A stretch of DNA of 64,000 nucleotides from Clostridiaceae bacterium DTU079. GTDB lineage: Bacteria > Bacillota > Clostridia > Acetivibrionales > Acetivibrionaceae. A program made the position numbers and the translations under genes. Where the stretch lies: NCBI GenBank assembly GCA_001512505.1, contig LFSC01000009.1, forward strand, positions 168,148-232,147, written 5' to 3'. Below, piece by piece: positions 1 through 10,000 of this stretch (within the stretch, counting starts at the first letter, position 1; each line of letters begins with the position of its first letter). The notes beneath the pieces were generated by a model. It worked only from the letters and a program-made list of their open reading frames with translations. It searched no databases and was not told the origin of the DNA.

Positions 1-22
1 AAAATTTCAATCTGAATACTAT

Positions 23-388
23 TTATTCTAATGGAATTCCAAGCTTGATAAATTCTTCCAGAGGAACAATTAAGCCAAAATCATTATCTACGTAAATTCC
101 TTTTGGAAAGTCATTTTGTTTTAATATATCCTTCAAGCGTTCTTCTGATGTATACGTCATTATGATTATACGTGGATTCTTAAATGGAATTTTCTCTAAT
201 TCATCTTTTTCATACTCCATCAAAGTAGTTTGTGTTACATCATAATCATAAAATATATGATCTGTCCCAAAATCAACTAAAAATCTGTTTTCATCTACAT
301 CACAACATCTGATGCAATCCTTATGATTAATTGCTTTTATTATATCAAGACTGAAATTCTCATCTCCTATTAACAATATCCATTTCAT
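23..388 (-). CDS. Hypothetical protein, 121 aa
   Basis: I do not recognise this protein. From the ATG at 388 it begins MKWILLIGDENFSLD, a beta-strand followed by a GDE turn that looks like the start of a small alpha/beta domain. It has no signal peptide or membrane segment. An upstream in-frame ATG at 442 would add 18 residues but has no SD; the 388 start has only a weak GGATG about 9 nt upstream, so the start is uncertain. It lies 70 bp downstream of the permease gene on the same strand and may be the last gene of the DUF362-permease unit. The left window edge follows 22 bp after its stop. Confidence 0.6.
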   Translation of the reverse strand: MKWILLIGDENFSLDIIKAINHKDCIRCCDVDENRFLVDFGTDHIFYDYDVTQTTLMEYEKDELEKIPFKNPRIIIMTYTSEERLKDILKQNDFPKGIYVDNDFGLIVPLEEFIKLGIPLE

Positions 389-457
389 TTGATTCACATC
401 CAATAAATCTAGATTACCGGCTTTGAAATTTCTTGTACCCAATACAATTGCATTTTT

Positions 458-1363
458 TCATTTAAATACTATATTGCACAATGTGCCTGTAAAAACAGAA
501 AATGTAACTACAAATAATAAATATATAATAAATTGTTTCAAACCTAGTATCGCCTTCAAAGCTCCAAGATTCGTTAATTTCGTCGAAGGTCCGGTTATCA
601 TAAATGCTGCCGCCGATCCCATACTCATGCCGGCATCCAGCCATTCCACCAGCAGGGGAATCGTTCCTCCGCCGCATACATATAGCGGTACACCGATCGT
701 AGAAGCCATCAATATTCCAAATTTTTGCTCACTTCCAAACAAACGTGCAAATGAGTCTGCTGGAACATAGCGCTGAAACAGTACTGACAAAATGACCCCG
801 ATCAAAAAGTAACCACCGGTGGCTTTGATATTCCTGCCGATATTTTTGAGCAACCTTACAAGGACATTGGGATCGGTATCCCTGTTTGTCACATCTCCAA
901 AGCTTTTAAAATTAAAAAAACTCTTCTTTCTATAAAATACATGGACACACAAACCGGCTGTTATACCGCAAAGCAGACATGAAAAAAAACGAATAAGCAA
1001 TGCGGTTTTACCCAGAGCCATACTATATATCAATAACTGTGGATTGAGTAATATGGAGCTCATCATAAAAGCAGCCAGCCAGTCGTCCCGCATGCCTTTT
1101 TTTGAAAATGAAGCCGCAATAGGTATAGTCCCATACATGCATAACGGCGAAGCTATACCTAAAAGGCTTGCAGGTATGATACCAAGCAGGCCCCACCTGC
1201 TGTTCTTCATCCCAATGAAAGCCGAATGGATCTTCTCCTTGCAGAATACTGAAATGACAGAGCCCAGCAGGATACCGAGCACCCAGTATTTAAAAATCTG
1301 ATTGAATAATACGGTAAAGTAATACCACAAATATGTAAACTCCCGGCTGAGTATATCAATCAT
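458..1363 (-). CDS. ArsP/UPF0718-type permease (DUF318 family), 301 aa
   Basis: This is a polytopic inner-membrane protein with about eight hydrophobic segments. It resembles the predicted permease family that includes the organoarsenical exporter ArsP: two related halves, a conserved N-terminal block (SPLCMYGTIPIAASF, about residues 73-87) and a second block rich in Gly and Pro (GVPLYVCGGGTIPLLVEW). The paired Cys residues in LCMYG and VCGGG are typical of these permeases. The start codon overlaps the end of the DUF362 gene by 8 nt, and its SD (GGAGG) lies inside the last codons of that gene, which suggests translational coupling. The substrate cannot be deduced; arsenicals, metals and cyanide-like anions have been proposed within the family. 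Confidence 0.8.
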   Translation of the reverse strand: MIDILSREFTYLWYYFTVLFNQIFKYWVLGILLGSVISVFCKEKIHSAFIGMKNSRWGLLGIIPASLLGIASPLCMYGTIPIAASFSKKGMRDDWLAAFMMSSILLNPQLLIYSMALGKTALLIRFFSCLLCGITAGLCVHVFYRKKSFFNFKSFGDVTNRDTDPNVLVRLLKNIGRNIKATGGYFLIGVILSVLFQRYVPADSFARLFGSEQKFGILMASTIGVPLYVCGGGTIPLLVEWLDAGMSMGSAAAFMITGPSTKLTNLGALKAILGLKQFIIYLLFVVTFSVFTGTLCNIVFK

Positions 1364-2423
1364 CGATTACCTCCAATTTATACTTCTGAGTTCCCAGTCC
1401 GATTTCCTCTGCGTAATCGAGCGTATGCGTACCATTCATTAATTTGATACGTCTTCTTAAGCTCGCGCTCTTCTCTTCATCTGCCGCAAAGACCTGATCT
1501 ACACAAGCCTTGTCAAGTGCGACAGGATCAAGCGAGGCCAGTATCCCGATATCCTCCAATTGCGGGGAGGCCGGATTTGAATTACAGTCGCAGTCTATGG
1601 AAAGATTGTTCATAACGTTGATATACAAGATATTTTCCCCGGCATAATCAGCGACTGCTTTTGCCGCCTCAGCCATGGATTCAAGGAAATGGTCCTGTAC
1701 GTATCCTCCGTACAGCCAGGAGTTGGTGTCGCGAACTCCGGCGTTATGGATCAGATTCTTTCCCTTTTGGGATGAAAAACCGATGGACATATTTTTGATC
1801 GCTCCTCCGAAGCCTCCCATTTCATGACCCTTAAAGTGTGAAAGAACAACAAAGAAATCATAGTCTTTAAAGTGAGACCCTACCAGTGCTTCTTTAAGAT
1901 GCTTTCCGTTTTCTATAGGCAAGCTGATTTCAGCTTCCGCATCCATAATATCCACCGATGTATAAGCGGTAAATCCATGATCCTTTGCAGCTTGCATATG
2001 CATCGCAGTTGTTGCACGAAGTCCGCCGTAGGCAGTGTTGCAATCCACAAAAGTACCGTTTACCGAAAGTACAAAATCCTTTATCAGATCAGGATTCAGA
2101 TAGTTATGTCCTCCCGGCTCACCCATATGTACCTTTATCCCGACTTTACCCGTAGCTTGCCGGCCTAAGGCCTCATATATCCGTATCAAGCCCTCCGGAC
2201 TGATATCCTTTGTCATGTAGACAATCGGCTCTTCCTCCGGCAAGGTCTTCGAACCGGGTTTTGATGAGGGTTCTGTGTTCTCAGCCGTCTCTTTGCCATC
2301 AGTGGCTCTTTCGTCTATTATATTTTGATTTGGATTATCAACTTCAGAATTCTTTGGTGTACATCCGGATACGATTGAAAAAGCCAGCACTATCAAAAGT
2401 GCAATTATTCTACTTCGTTTCAC
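1356..2423 (-). CDS. DUF362 domain lipoprotein, 355 aa
   Basis: From a GTG at 2423 the protein begins MKRSRIIALL with a hydrophobic core and lipobox (SIVSGC), so it is probably lipid-anchored on the outer face of the membrane. A Ser/Glu-rich linker follows. The rest matches DUF362: an early GLIRIYEALG segment, GKVGIKVHMGEPGGHNY, the HFKGHEMGGFGGAIKNMSIG block and the late LASLDPVALDKACVD motif. No 4Fe-4S ferredoxin motif is present, unlike many DUF362 proteins; an isolated CDC occurs at DCDC. I chose the GTG because it has a good SD (GGGGA, 7 nt away) and gives a clean signal peptide. The first in-frame ATG (2456) would be almost leaderless relative to the promoter. It is probably co-transcribed with the downstream permease. 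Confidence 0.82.
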   Translation of the reverse strand: MKRSRIIALLIVLAFSIVSGCTPKNSEVDNPNQNIIDERATDGKETAENTEPSSKPGSKTLPEEEPIVYMTKDISPEGLIRIYEALGRQATGKVGIKVHMGEPGGHNYLNPDLIKDFVLSVNGTFVDCNTAYGGLRATTAMHMQAAKDHGFTAYTSVDIMDAEAEISLPIENGKHLKEALVGSHFKDYDFFVVLSHFKGHEMGGFGGAIKNMSIGFSSQKGKNLIHNAGVRDTNSWLYGGYVQDHFLESMAEAAKAVADYAGENILYINVMNNLSIDCDCNSNPASPQLEDIGILASLDPVALDKACVDQVFAADEEKSASLRRRIKLMNGTHTLDYAEEIGLGTQKYKLEVIDD

Positions 2424-2447
2424 TGTACATTCCCCAGACATTTTGAC

Positions 2448-2493
2448 ATATGTCATTATGACATATTATAACTTAATTGAGTCTTCCTGTCAA
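2448..2493 (-). promoter_or_regulatory. Consensus sigma-A promoter with overlapping PadR-type palindrome
   Basis: On the minus strand TTGACA (2493-2488), a 17-nt spacer and TATAAT (2470-2465) form a perfect consensus promoter for the DUF362-permease unit. The palindrome ATATGTCATAATGACATAT (2448-2466), with 8-bp arms and a 3-bp centre, abuts and overlaps the -10 box and start site. PadR-family operators commonly carry ATGT...ACAT half-sites, and a PadR gene ends 24 bp upstream, so repression by that protein is the simplest reading. Confidence 0.85.
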
Positions 2494-2516
2494 GAGGACT
2501 AGTTTGATCCGGACAA

Positions 2517-3068
2517 CTACCGTTCATTTTCTTTATCCAGTTCCTGCAATATATCCACTACTTCGTTACACCAATCGATATATGCTTTTGCTATCAACTG
2601 GCCATGTCGCAGAGTTAAATAGCTGTAATAGTCCTGCAGCTTATCAATGGTTTTCAGGTTGAAATACTCCGAAATGTTGTTATAGGTCTCCAGATGTCTT
2701 TCCTTTACTGCCTTGAAGTCGTTAACCATTTCGATATTCTTGCTTATCGGCCGTATGCTTCCGAAATATAGTCTCAAAAGGAACTCATTATGAGGATAAT
2801 CCGTCTTGTCAAGCCACTCCCTCAATACCGCATATCCCTGGTCTGTTATGGAATAAACCTTTCGATAGGGTTTTCGATCACTTTTTTCAACTCTATAACT
2901 TGCGTTGTTCTGCTGTAGAAGCTTTTTCAATACAGGATAAATCTGACCATTGCTGATCTTGTAGAAATACCCTATCTCATTTTCAATTTTCTTTTTAATT
3001 TCATAACCTGAACACTCGCCAAAGCTGAGTATCCCTAAAATTACGTAATAACTGGTGTTATCTTTCAT
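2517..3068 (-). CDS. PadR-family transcriptional regulator, 183 aa
   Basis: The N-terminal winged helix is typical of PadR: YVILGILSFGECSGYEIKK, then the recognition region ISNGQIYPVLKKLLQQN, the wing segment RKPYRKVYSITDQGYAVLREWL, and a helical C-terminal dimerisation domain (about residues 100-183). Family length fits. The ATG at 3068 has a strong SD (AAAGGAG, 7 nt); an open frame extends upstream to 3203 but has no such signal. The gene lies directly upstream of, and in the same direction as, the DUF362-permease promoter, whose palindrome it probably binds. The ligand is unknown. Confidence 0.9.
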   Translation of the reverse strand: MKDNTSYYVILGILSFGECSGYEIKKKIENEIGYFYKISNGQIYPVLKKLLQQNNASYRVEKSDRKPYRKVYSITDQGYAVLREWLDKTDYPHNEFLLRLYFGSIRPISKNIEMVNDFKAVKERHLETYNNISEYFNLKTIDKLQDYYSYLTLRHGQLIAKAYIDWCNEVVDILQELDKENER

Positions 3069-3405
3069 AAAATGCTCCTTTGAGTTATTTACAGTAACCT
3101 GTACCTTGTATACTATAAGTCTACACAATCGGTGTCGCAGATAATCTCTTTTTATCCTTCCAATATTTTCTCTTAAAATATTAACATATTTATACAAGGT
3201 CATGCAACTTGAGTAGGTTTAAGTAATTTTACGGAGCAGTAACAGTATACATTACCTTTTATGCTGTCTCTAACATTTGATTATTGACATTGTCAAATAA
3301 TATTACATAGTTTTAACATTTAACTCGATATAATTTTCGAAGAAATAAATACACCAGCATTGTTTCATTAATATTCATTTAAATTGTTAATATACTATGA
3401 AATAA
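3069..3405. other. Intergenic region upstream of the PadR gene
   Basis: This 337-bp AT-rich stretch contains no convincing gene. It holds the leader of the PadR gene and, at 3280-3301, a near-perfect inverted repeat (arms ATTATTGACA and TGTCAAATAAT, one-base bulge) that could be an operator. I could not assign a clear -10/-35 pair for padR. Confidence 0.5.
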
Positions 3406-5067
3406 TTACGGAATAATAAACACATATTCACTGTTGGCAAAGGTGATTATATCATTGTTTTTTATCTCATACTCTTTATTGCTGGTCAGTCTTTTAGCAT
3501 TTACAAAAGTACCGTTGAGGGAATTTAAATCCTTAACATAATAGTGCCCATTTCTCGATATTATCTCCGCATGCACTTTTCCGACAGCATTGTTCTTGCT
3601 TATATAATCTGCTTTCCCCGGCAGTCTTCCGATAATAAAGCTGGGCTTGTTAATAATTATTTTTTCATTGGCATTACCGTTTTTCCCCTCAAGATAAGCA
3701 TATGCTCTTTCACTTGAATTCAAAATCACGGTTTTATTATAATTATCCGGTTCAATTACAACCGTTCTGTCTGGCGCTTCGAATAGATTAATTGGAAAGG
3801 ATTGTCCCCGGCCACTTCCGTGCTTTACATCCTCAACCAAAGGACCGTTTTTTCTTTCGGGCATGATTACAGGTTTTTTATTATCTCCTCTAACCTGCTG
3901 TTTGTCAACTGCAACAGGTTCTTTACTTTTAGAAATGCTTTCAACTTTATTCTTTTCCACCAGTAATGATTTCCATACCAGATAACTTGCAGCACCGGCA
4001 AGTATACCGACACCGATCATATTGATTGCAGGATCATTTTCCAACGAATCCATGACCCCGGATGTAAGAAGTGCAATCGAACAAATTAAAATGATTGTCT
4101 GAAGTATACCGCCAATCACTAAAACACCGGTTTTATACCTCATTTTAATTCCCGTTTCCATTGGTCGGATTGCGGAATTATTATTTTGGGGATTGGGAAT
4201 TAAAGCATTTGTCCGAGGTCCGTGTATTTTAGAATCCGGCATTTGCGGCCTTGGTACTTGAGGTTTTGGTACCAGCGGTTTAGGTATTTGTATTTTCCGA
4301 TTCTGAGGTTTTGCCGGTTCAGGCTTTGTTATTGACGGCTTTTTAACTTCAGGTATTTCCACACGGGGTTTTGCTGTCTCAAGTCCCGGTATGACGGCCT
4401 TTTGATCAATATTATTTTGGAGTTGATTTCCGACATCGGGAAGATTTTTATCATACTGCACATAATCGTTTATCTGTGTCGGTCCGGGTTTTGCCTTTAA
4501 TTCTTTCAAAAGGTTGTTAAACTCCAAAATATTAAAGACATCCGATTTCAATAAATATAAGATTCTTTGAATGAAGTTGTCATTGCTGTTCTCCTCGATA
4601 TTTGCTCCGTACATAATAAAGTTTATTGTAAAGTTCTTAACGATATCATTTATATTTATGTCAAAATTCACAGGAAGGTAAACCAAGGCAACCTCCATAT
4701 TGTCCGGATTTATATAAATATAATCTTTGCTTATGACAAATGACTTATCCGACAACAGGTAACCTTTAGAGTCAAGAATTGTTTTGGTGATATCAAAAAA
4801 AATGCTTATAAACTCATCCCTTTTTAGATTATTGCGTTTTAGATACTGAGACAGGGCCAACCTGGATGTAATATTATAGCGGAATTGATATTTTGAGTCT
4901 TTTTGTATGAGGCTAACAGGCAAAATATTTTTATTTGGATTGTTCTTTATCATTTCAATCTGATATGTAAGTACTTTTTCACCGGCATCGGCATTTACAA
5001 TAAGGAAACTTCCTGACGCGTCGCTTTCATAACCGAACTCAAACCTTTCGAGGTATACATGGTCCAT
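3406..5067 (-). CDS. FHA-domain membrane protein with DUF6382-like N-terminus, 553 aa
   Basis: The N-terminal ~190 residues resemble DUF6382, a region often found with FHA proteins of Gram-positive Tad-type clusters. A Pro/Lys-rich linker (residues ~215-300, many KPx and PKP repeats) follows, then two hydrophobic segments (about 315-335 and 345-365) and a C-terminal FHA domain (about 465-553). The FHA domain shows the expected GR (FIIGRLPGKADY), SxxHA-like (VGKVHAEI) and LNSLNGTFVN motifs. FHA domains bind phosphothreonine peptides, so this protein may link Ser/Thr phosphorylation to the machine. SD AAGGAGG precedes the ATG. It is the last gene of the tad-like operon. No kinase gene is visible nearby. 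Confidence 0.85.
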   Translation of the reverse strand: MDHVYLERFEFGYESDASGSFLIVNADAGEKVLTYQIEMIKNNPNKNILPVSLIQKDSKYQFRYNITSRLALSQYLKRNNLKRDEFISIFFDITKTILDSKGYLLSDKSFVISKDYIYINPDNMEVALVYLPVNFDININDIVKNFTINFIMYGANIEENSNDNFIQRILYLLKSDVFNILEFNNLLKELKAKPGPTQINDYVQYDKNLPDVGNQLQNNIDQKAVIPGLETAKPRVEIPEVKKPSITKPEPAKPQNRKIQIPKPLVPKPQVPRPQMPDSKIHGPRTNALIPNPQNNNSAIRPMETGIKMRYKTGVLVIGGILQTIILICSIALLTSGVMDSLENDPAINMIGVGILAGAASYLVWKSLLVEKNKVESISKSKEPVAVDKQQVRGDNKKPVIMPERKNGPLVEDVKHGSGRGQSFPINLFEAPDRTVVIEPDNYNKTVILNSSERAYAYLEGKNGNANEKIIINKPSFIIGRLPGKADYISKNNAVGKVHAEIISRNGHYYVKDLNSLNGTFVNAKRLTSNKEYEIKNNDIITFANSEYVFIIP

Positions 5068-5170
5068 ACATTTTTCCTCCTTGAATTATCAAGAAATTAG
5101 AAATATTTATCCGTATTCTATATTTTTCATATAAATGCAATTTGTAATCCTTTATCACACAATGCTTGTT

Positions 5171-6415
5171 TCAACCCTGTTCCTCTGTTTGCTCTTCTGT
5201 TTGCTCTTCTGTTTGTTCTTGAAGCTTTTGCCTTCCATATCCCTCTTTATAAATAACATCTATTGGAGGATCATTCTTTAATGCCTCACTTTTCAATTCT
5301 TCCAGCATCGCTTTTACCTCCTCTGTCAAAGTACCTTCAGGTATTACAATAATATAGGTTCTTGAACTGATTGCCTTGTTGTTCATTGTCTTAGATAAAA
5401 ATGTATTGATTCCGGATCTTAAAGAACTCTTTGCCTTCTCAATATCTTTATAAGTACTGCAATCCATATTAATGCTTCGTACTTCATAGGCATCGCCGGT
5501 ATCGGGATATCTGGACGGATATTTCTTCAATTCCTCCTCGGTTATGTACTTACCATATACAAAAGGTGCTTTATCCCAGATGGATTCCTCATCGGATGAT
5601 GCATCATCGGAGCTTATCACCGATGCATCCCCATCCAGCCATCCCCTTACAGTTACCCTCTGTTCCATAGGAATTTCAGGAATAATATTTATTGGCAGCG
5701 CCATCTTTATTTTATATCGCACCACAATATCAATGGATTTATTATCAGTGAATATCCTGTTTTTAAAATTGAAGGCTTTTAACGGTTCTTCACCTTTTTT
5801 AACCGAAATATAAGCACCGGGAGTGCCTTCACTGCTAAGAATCCTATTGTCTATATATTTTGCCATAAAGAATCTAATAAGAGGTTCCGAAAGCTCACCT
5901 TTAATATTCTCATATCCTGCACCTACAAATAAAGAAGCAATGCTGATAAACTCCCTTTTAGGATCATCCTTGACCTCTTTTAAAACATTCATAACAGTAT
6001 TGGCAGATATCTTGCTTTGTTCATACAGCTCCTTCAGTGACTCTACCTGCTCCGGATCTCCAGCTTCAAAGCCTCCTTCTAACGAATCCATAGCACTTTG
6101 TAAACTATCACCCATGGCATCAAAAGCCTCTAGCATCTGTTTTGTGTGATTGGAGGCTTTTTCCCCATATCTATTCAATTCTCCCGAAACCTCATTATTC
6201 AAATCCTGAAAACCCGAAACGGAATAAAGATAACTATAGGTCGCAAGCTCATTGGCAGCACCGTTTAATGCATACTGAACATTATTATGTATGTATACCA
6301 CTCTTATAAAAAAGGCTATGGTTAAAAAAACACATATGAATATTGGCAACGAAATAGCTGCTTCCAATGTCAATGAACCGTTTTTGCTTTTCAAAAATTT
6401 CCCAACATTCCTCAT
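5171..6415 (-). CDS. TadE/TadG-like pseudopilin, 414 aa
   Basis: The N-terminus has a basic segment, then SLTLEAAISLPIFICVFLTIAFFI, i.e. a TadE-like hydrophobic helix in which Glu follows at the mature +5-like position of type IV pilin-like proteins. The remainder is extracellular in prediction: helices with Gln/Glu-rich stretches, a long middle domain, and a C-terminal tail of 4-residue EQTE repeats encoded by 12-bp tandem repeats (5173-5210). It is longer than most TadE proteins and closer to TadG length. I prefer the ATG at 6415 (SD AGGGTGAG) over the GTG at 6424. It probably forms part of the minor pilin complex. Confidence 0.75.
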   Translation of the reverse strand: MRNVGKFLKSKNGSLTLEAAISLPIFICVFLTIAFFIRVVYIHNNVQYALNGAANELATYSYLYSVSGFQDLNNEVSGELNRYGEKASNHTKQMLEAFDAMGDSLQSAMDSLEGGFEAGDPEQVESLKELYEQSKISANTVMNVLKEVKDDPKREFISIASLFVGAGYENIKGELSEPLIRFFMAKYIDNRILSSEGTPGAYISVKKGEEPLKAFNFKNRIFTDNKSIDIVVRYKIKMALPINIIPEIPMEQRVTVRGWLDGDASVISSDDASSDEESIWDKAPFVYGKYITEEELKKYPSRYPDTGDAYEVRSINMDCSTYKDIEKAKSSLRSGINTFLSKTMNNKAISSRTYIIVIPEGTLTEEVKAMLEELKSEALKNDPPIDVIYKEGYGRQKLQEQTEEQTEEQTEEQG

Positions 6416-6462
6416 TACTCTCACCCTATTACATATTAACCCTATTTCAGTACTTCTGCAGT

Positions 6463-6969
6463 TTAATTCGATTCTTTGCTTTTCTTTTCAAAAAAATGTT
6501 TGATTTCATTTATCTTTTCACCGTTTTCATCAACTTCGTAAATATATATTCCATCCATCAAAAAGAACGCAAGCACCATACCCTTACTTTCAGCATTCAG
6601 GCAATAAACAACTTCGGAAGTATCCAAATCTTTTAAAGTAGTCATATAATCATCTATAACGAGGCAATCCACACTGAAATATTGGGTTAAACTGGTCTCA
6701 CGGTTTTTAAACATGGCCCTGGTTCTGTTATAAACAGCCAATGAATTACCTTTAGTGTAAGGATTTATAATATCCTCTTTATATTCACGCTTCAAATTCA
6801 GCATAACTCCTGCATAGTTTCCTGTTTCGAGAAAATTTGTTGCATCCGCAGCCTGTATTGCATACTGTAAAAAAGCCTCAGCATTACTCTTTTCAGGTTC
6901 CTTCTCTCCACATGCCGCAAGCAAAAGCAAGCATACAAAAGCAGTAAATACCGGTTTCAACTTACTCAT
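6463..6969 (-). CDS. Hypothetical lipoprotein of the tad-like operon, 168 aa
   Basis: The protein starts MSKLKPVFTAFVCLLLLAACG, a signal peptide with lipobox LAAC, so it should be attached to the outer face of the cytoplasmic membrane. The mature part (~145 residues) is a mixed alpha/beta domain with no motif I recognise. The ATG at 6969 has an AAGGGA SD about 9 nt away; a TTG at 6987 is an alternative. It lies between the DUF5702-type gene and the second tadE-like gene in the same direction, which suggests an accessory role in pilus or secretion assembly. Confidence 0.7.
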   Translation of the reverse strand: MSKLKPVFTAFVCLLLLAACGEKEPEKSNAEAFLQYAIQAADATNFLETGNYAGVMLNLKREYKEDIINPYTKGNSLAVYNRTRAMFKNRETSLTQYFSVDCLVIDDYMTTLKDLDTSEVVYCLNAESKGMVLAFFLMDGIYIYEVDENGEKINEIKHFFEKKSKESN

Positions 6970-7075
6970 ATTAAAAATTCCCTTCAATTAAGTTATTTTA
7001 ATGTACAAAAAATACGCAAATTTGCCTCCGCTTTTTAAAGTTAATTCCGTTAAAGTCACTTTTAGAAATCATATA

Positions 7076-10000
7076 CTAATATCCCTTATACAGAACAGTA
7101 TCAATCTTAATCCGCTTTCCGTCCTCAGTTCTCAAAGATTCCGGAATAAAAGGCTTTGATAAAAATAAATATTTAATCGAAACCGCTGCCTCAACCCGCA
7201 TGTATGTATTGCAGTCCGACATCTTAAAAGAATCGTTTCCCGATGCCTTTCTCATATTTACCTGAATCAAGTCCGCCACCCTTGCAACCTTCTTATCGCT
7301 GTCCATAACTAATAAAAACAGTCTTAAATAATCGGTATATTTCATAGTCAGGAAAGAAGCTTTTAGACTGGTTTTCATTGTTTTTGAGTCCTGGGTATTT
7401 CCCAAAGAATCTATAAACTTGTTAATTTCCTCTTTTCCTTCTTTTGCAGCTTTTTGAAGGGTCTCTTTAAAGGATGCCACCAGTCTGGACTTATATTCCA
7501 TGATTTTCTGCTTGATACTTAGCTTGACCTTGTTCTTTGCATCCTGAATGCTGTTAAAAATCAGGCTGTTTATTTTCTTACTGGTTTCTTCAACATTCAA
7601 GCCCGGTAGCGACTCTCCCTGTGAGACTATTGAAGTTAATTCTGCAATAACTTCTTTAAAGTTTCTCTCCCTATATTGATTGAATACATCAGTATAGTCA
7701 GTACCTATTATTTTATCAGGAAAGAAGCTTCCCAACGTTTCTTCTTCAAGTTCTCTCATCTTTTTAATTAACAAGTTATGAGCTTCATTTCCGATTTGAT
7801 TCATAATTTCTCCCAATTCACCGTCAACCCTTACAGTTAGAGTATCCTCGACATCTTCAAAAATATTATCTGCCGAATAAGTGTTTTCACCAAAAGGATT
7901 CTCTATACCGGCAAAAGCCTTGTCAACCAATAAATCTATTTTTCCATCAATATAATCCCAAACAGTTGTACTGGCTTTGTCTAAGAAAGATTCCACTTCA
8001 TTCTCAGCATAGTCAATTGCATTGTCAATTGCTGATTTTGCGTGTTCTTTTGTTTGATTGATAGATTCTTCCGAAATGGTTTTTGCAAGTCCGTCAAGAT
8101 CAGTGATCCATGTGTTTTTTGTCTTAAGTATAGGGATACTTTCCCCTTGTAAAAGATAGTATGTATCAAATAAGGATTCCGCCATAGCCCATGCCAGCAT
8201 TATGAAGGTATGAACAATCAGCACACCAAAACCGGACCATCCCGCAATATAATTTGCTTGCAACCAAGCTGTATTATACTTCGTGCGATCGGTATATATT
8301 GCTATGGTATTCAACGCAAACCTCACGAGAGTTATCTGTGCCTTAATAGCCAACAAGTTTGTGGACTCATTCTCACTTCCCCATAAAACATATTCGACAT
8401 CAGCATTATTTTTATCAAAAAACACCGGTCTGTTTTTCATTGGCTGTCCCCTCAGATCCAAATCCTTTTCCAAATCCGTAGTGTAATTTACAAAATTACC
8501 CATTATATATTCGTCAATGAAGATCTCATCCCTTAAATCACTAAGCCCATCAACAAACATATCGGAAAATTGAGAAATAATACTTAATCCGTTTTTGGAA
8601 AAACCGGTATCCTTTCCCGAAAAAGAAGCATCTTTAAGGCTAATATCCTTTATATCTCCCGTATCTTTCGACAATTTCTGTGAACTGAAATACTCCAATG
8701 ACCCTATAATTTTAAGAATCGAATCAATATATTCCTTATCTTTTCCAATTTCCTCAAGTGAAGTTCCTACATATCCTTTTTTTGACGGAACATCTTCAGG
8801 CATTTTCTTTTCGCTTTCTTTTATTTCTTCTTCATCTTGCGGTCCACCGTTTTTTACAAAGTCTTTTACCGAATCTCTCGGGTCCTTCTCACCATCCTTC
8901 GGACCGTCGGAAATTATTCCCTTATCCTCATAATAATCAATGGGATTGTTATTAATCTTACCGTTGTATTCTCCTATTTTGGCCGTTACCAATGCAATAT
9001 TAAGCCTTTCGCGGATTTCATCAATATCCGGAACCCGGCCGTCAAAATCGCTTAAGCCAAGCTCATCCATCTTACCGTTATTTATATAATTTTCCAAATC
9101 CTTCAGTATACTAATGTTATGCTCTACTTGCGTTATCTTGGGATTTAAATCCTCCGTCGAAATCTTTTCTTTTTTGCTCCCAAGGTCAACCCTCACGGAG
9201 TTTGAAAACTCGTTGGTTTCCCCTTTAAGCCCTTCATTGATTCCGTCAATCATTTCAACCGTTTTTTTCGAATCATCTCTTATGCTGACAAGTGCATTTT
9301 TAGACTTTTGAGCTGCATTAAAAGTCTTGTCCAAATAATTTAGCAATGTGGTTTTAATTTGCTCTATCTGAGATTTTTTAGTTTTTAACTCCTTTTCATA
9401 GTTTTCAATATTCGATTTTATACCAGGTACGGAATCCTCCAAATCTTTAATTAATGCCCTAAGCTCGTTAATTCTCCGGTTTTCTTCCGAAGTATCTTCT
9501 TCTGCCTCCTCTGTATTTCCGTCTTCTGAGTTATCGGCACCTTCTTTACCTTCCGAATCACCGGTATTCTCTTCTTTCTTCTTACTTTCTTCTTTCTTTT
9601 TTTTGATTTCCGCTTTCAGCTCATCAATTTCCCTCTCATATTCTTCAATTTCAGCTTCTATGTCCTTTATCAGAGCCTTTTGATTCTCAATTTCTTTTTC
9701 AATTTTTATTTTCTGCAAAACATATCCGGCTGCCGTTTCTAATTGGTTGGATATATTGAAATCGGTAGAAAACTTATTTACCGTTACCATATTATCCGAT
9801 GCGGTAATTTGATTTTCCTTTATGTCAGAAAGTTTTTTGTCAACATCAATTTTCTGCGATAAAACATCTGCCTGTTTTTTAAAATCCTTAAAAGTAAGAA
9901 ATTTATCCATAAGACCTTCAGCTAACTGCTTTGGCGCCCTATATTTCATATACTCCAGTATCTGAGCCCTCAGCACCTCAGGCTCTGACAAGTTATAGAT

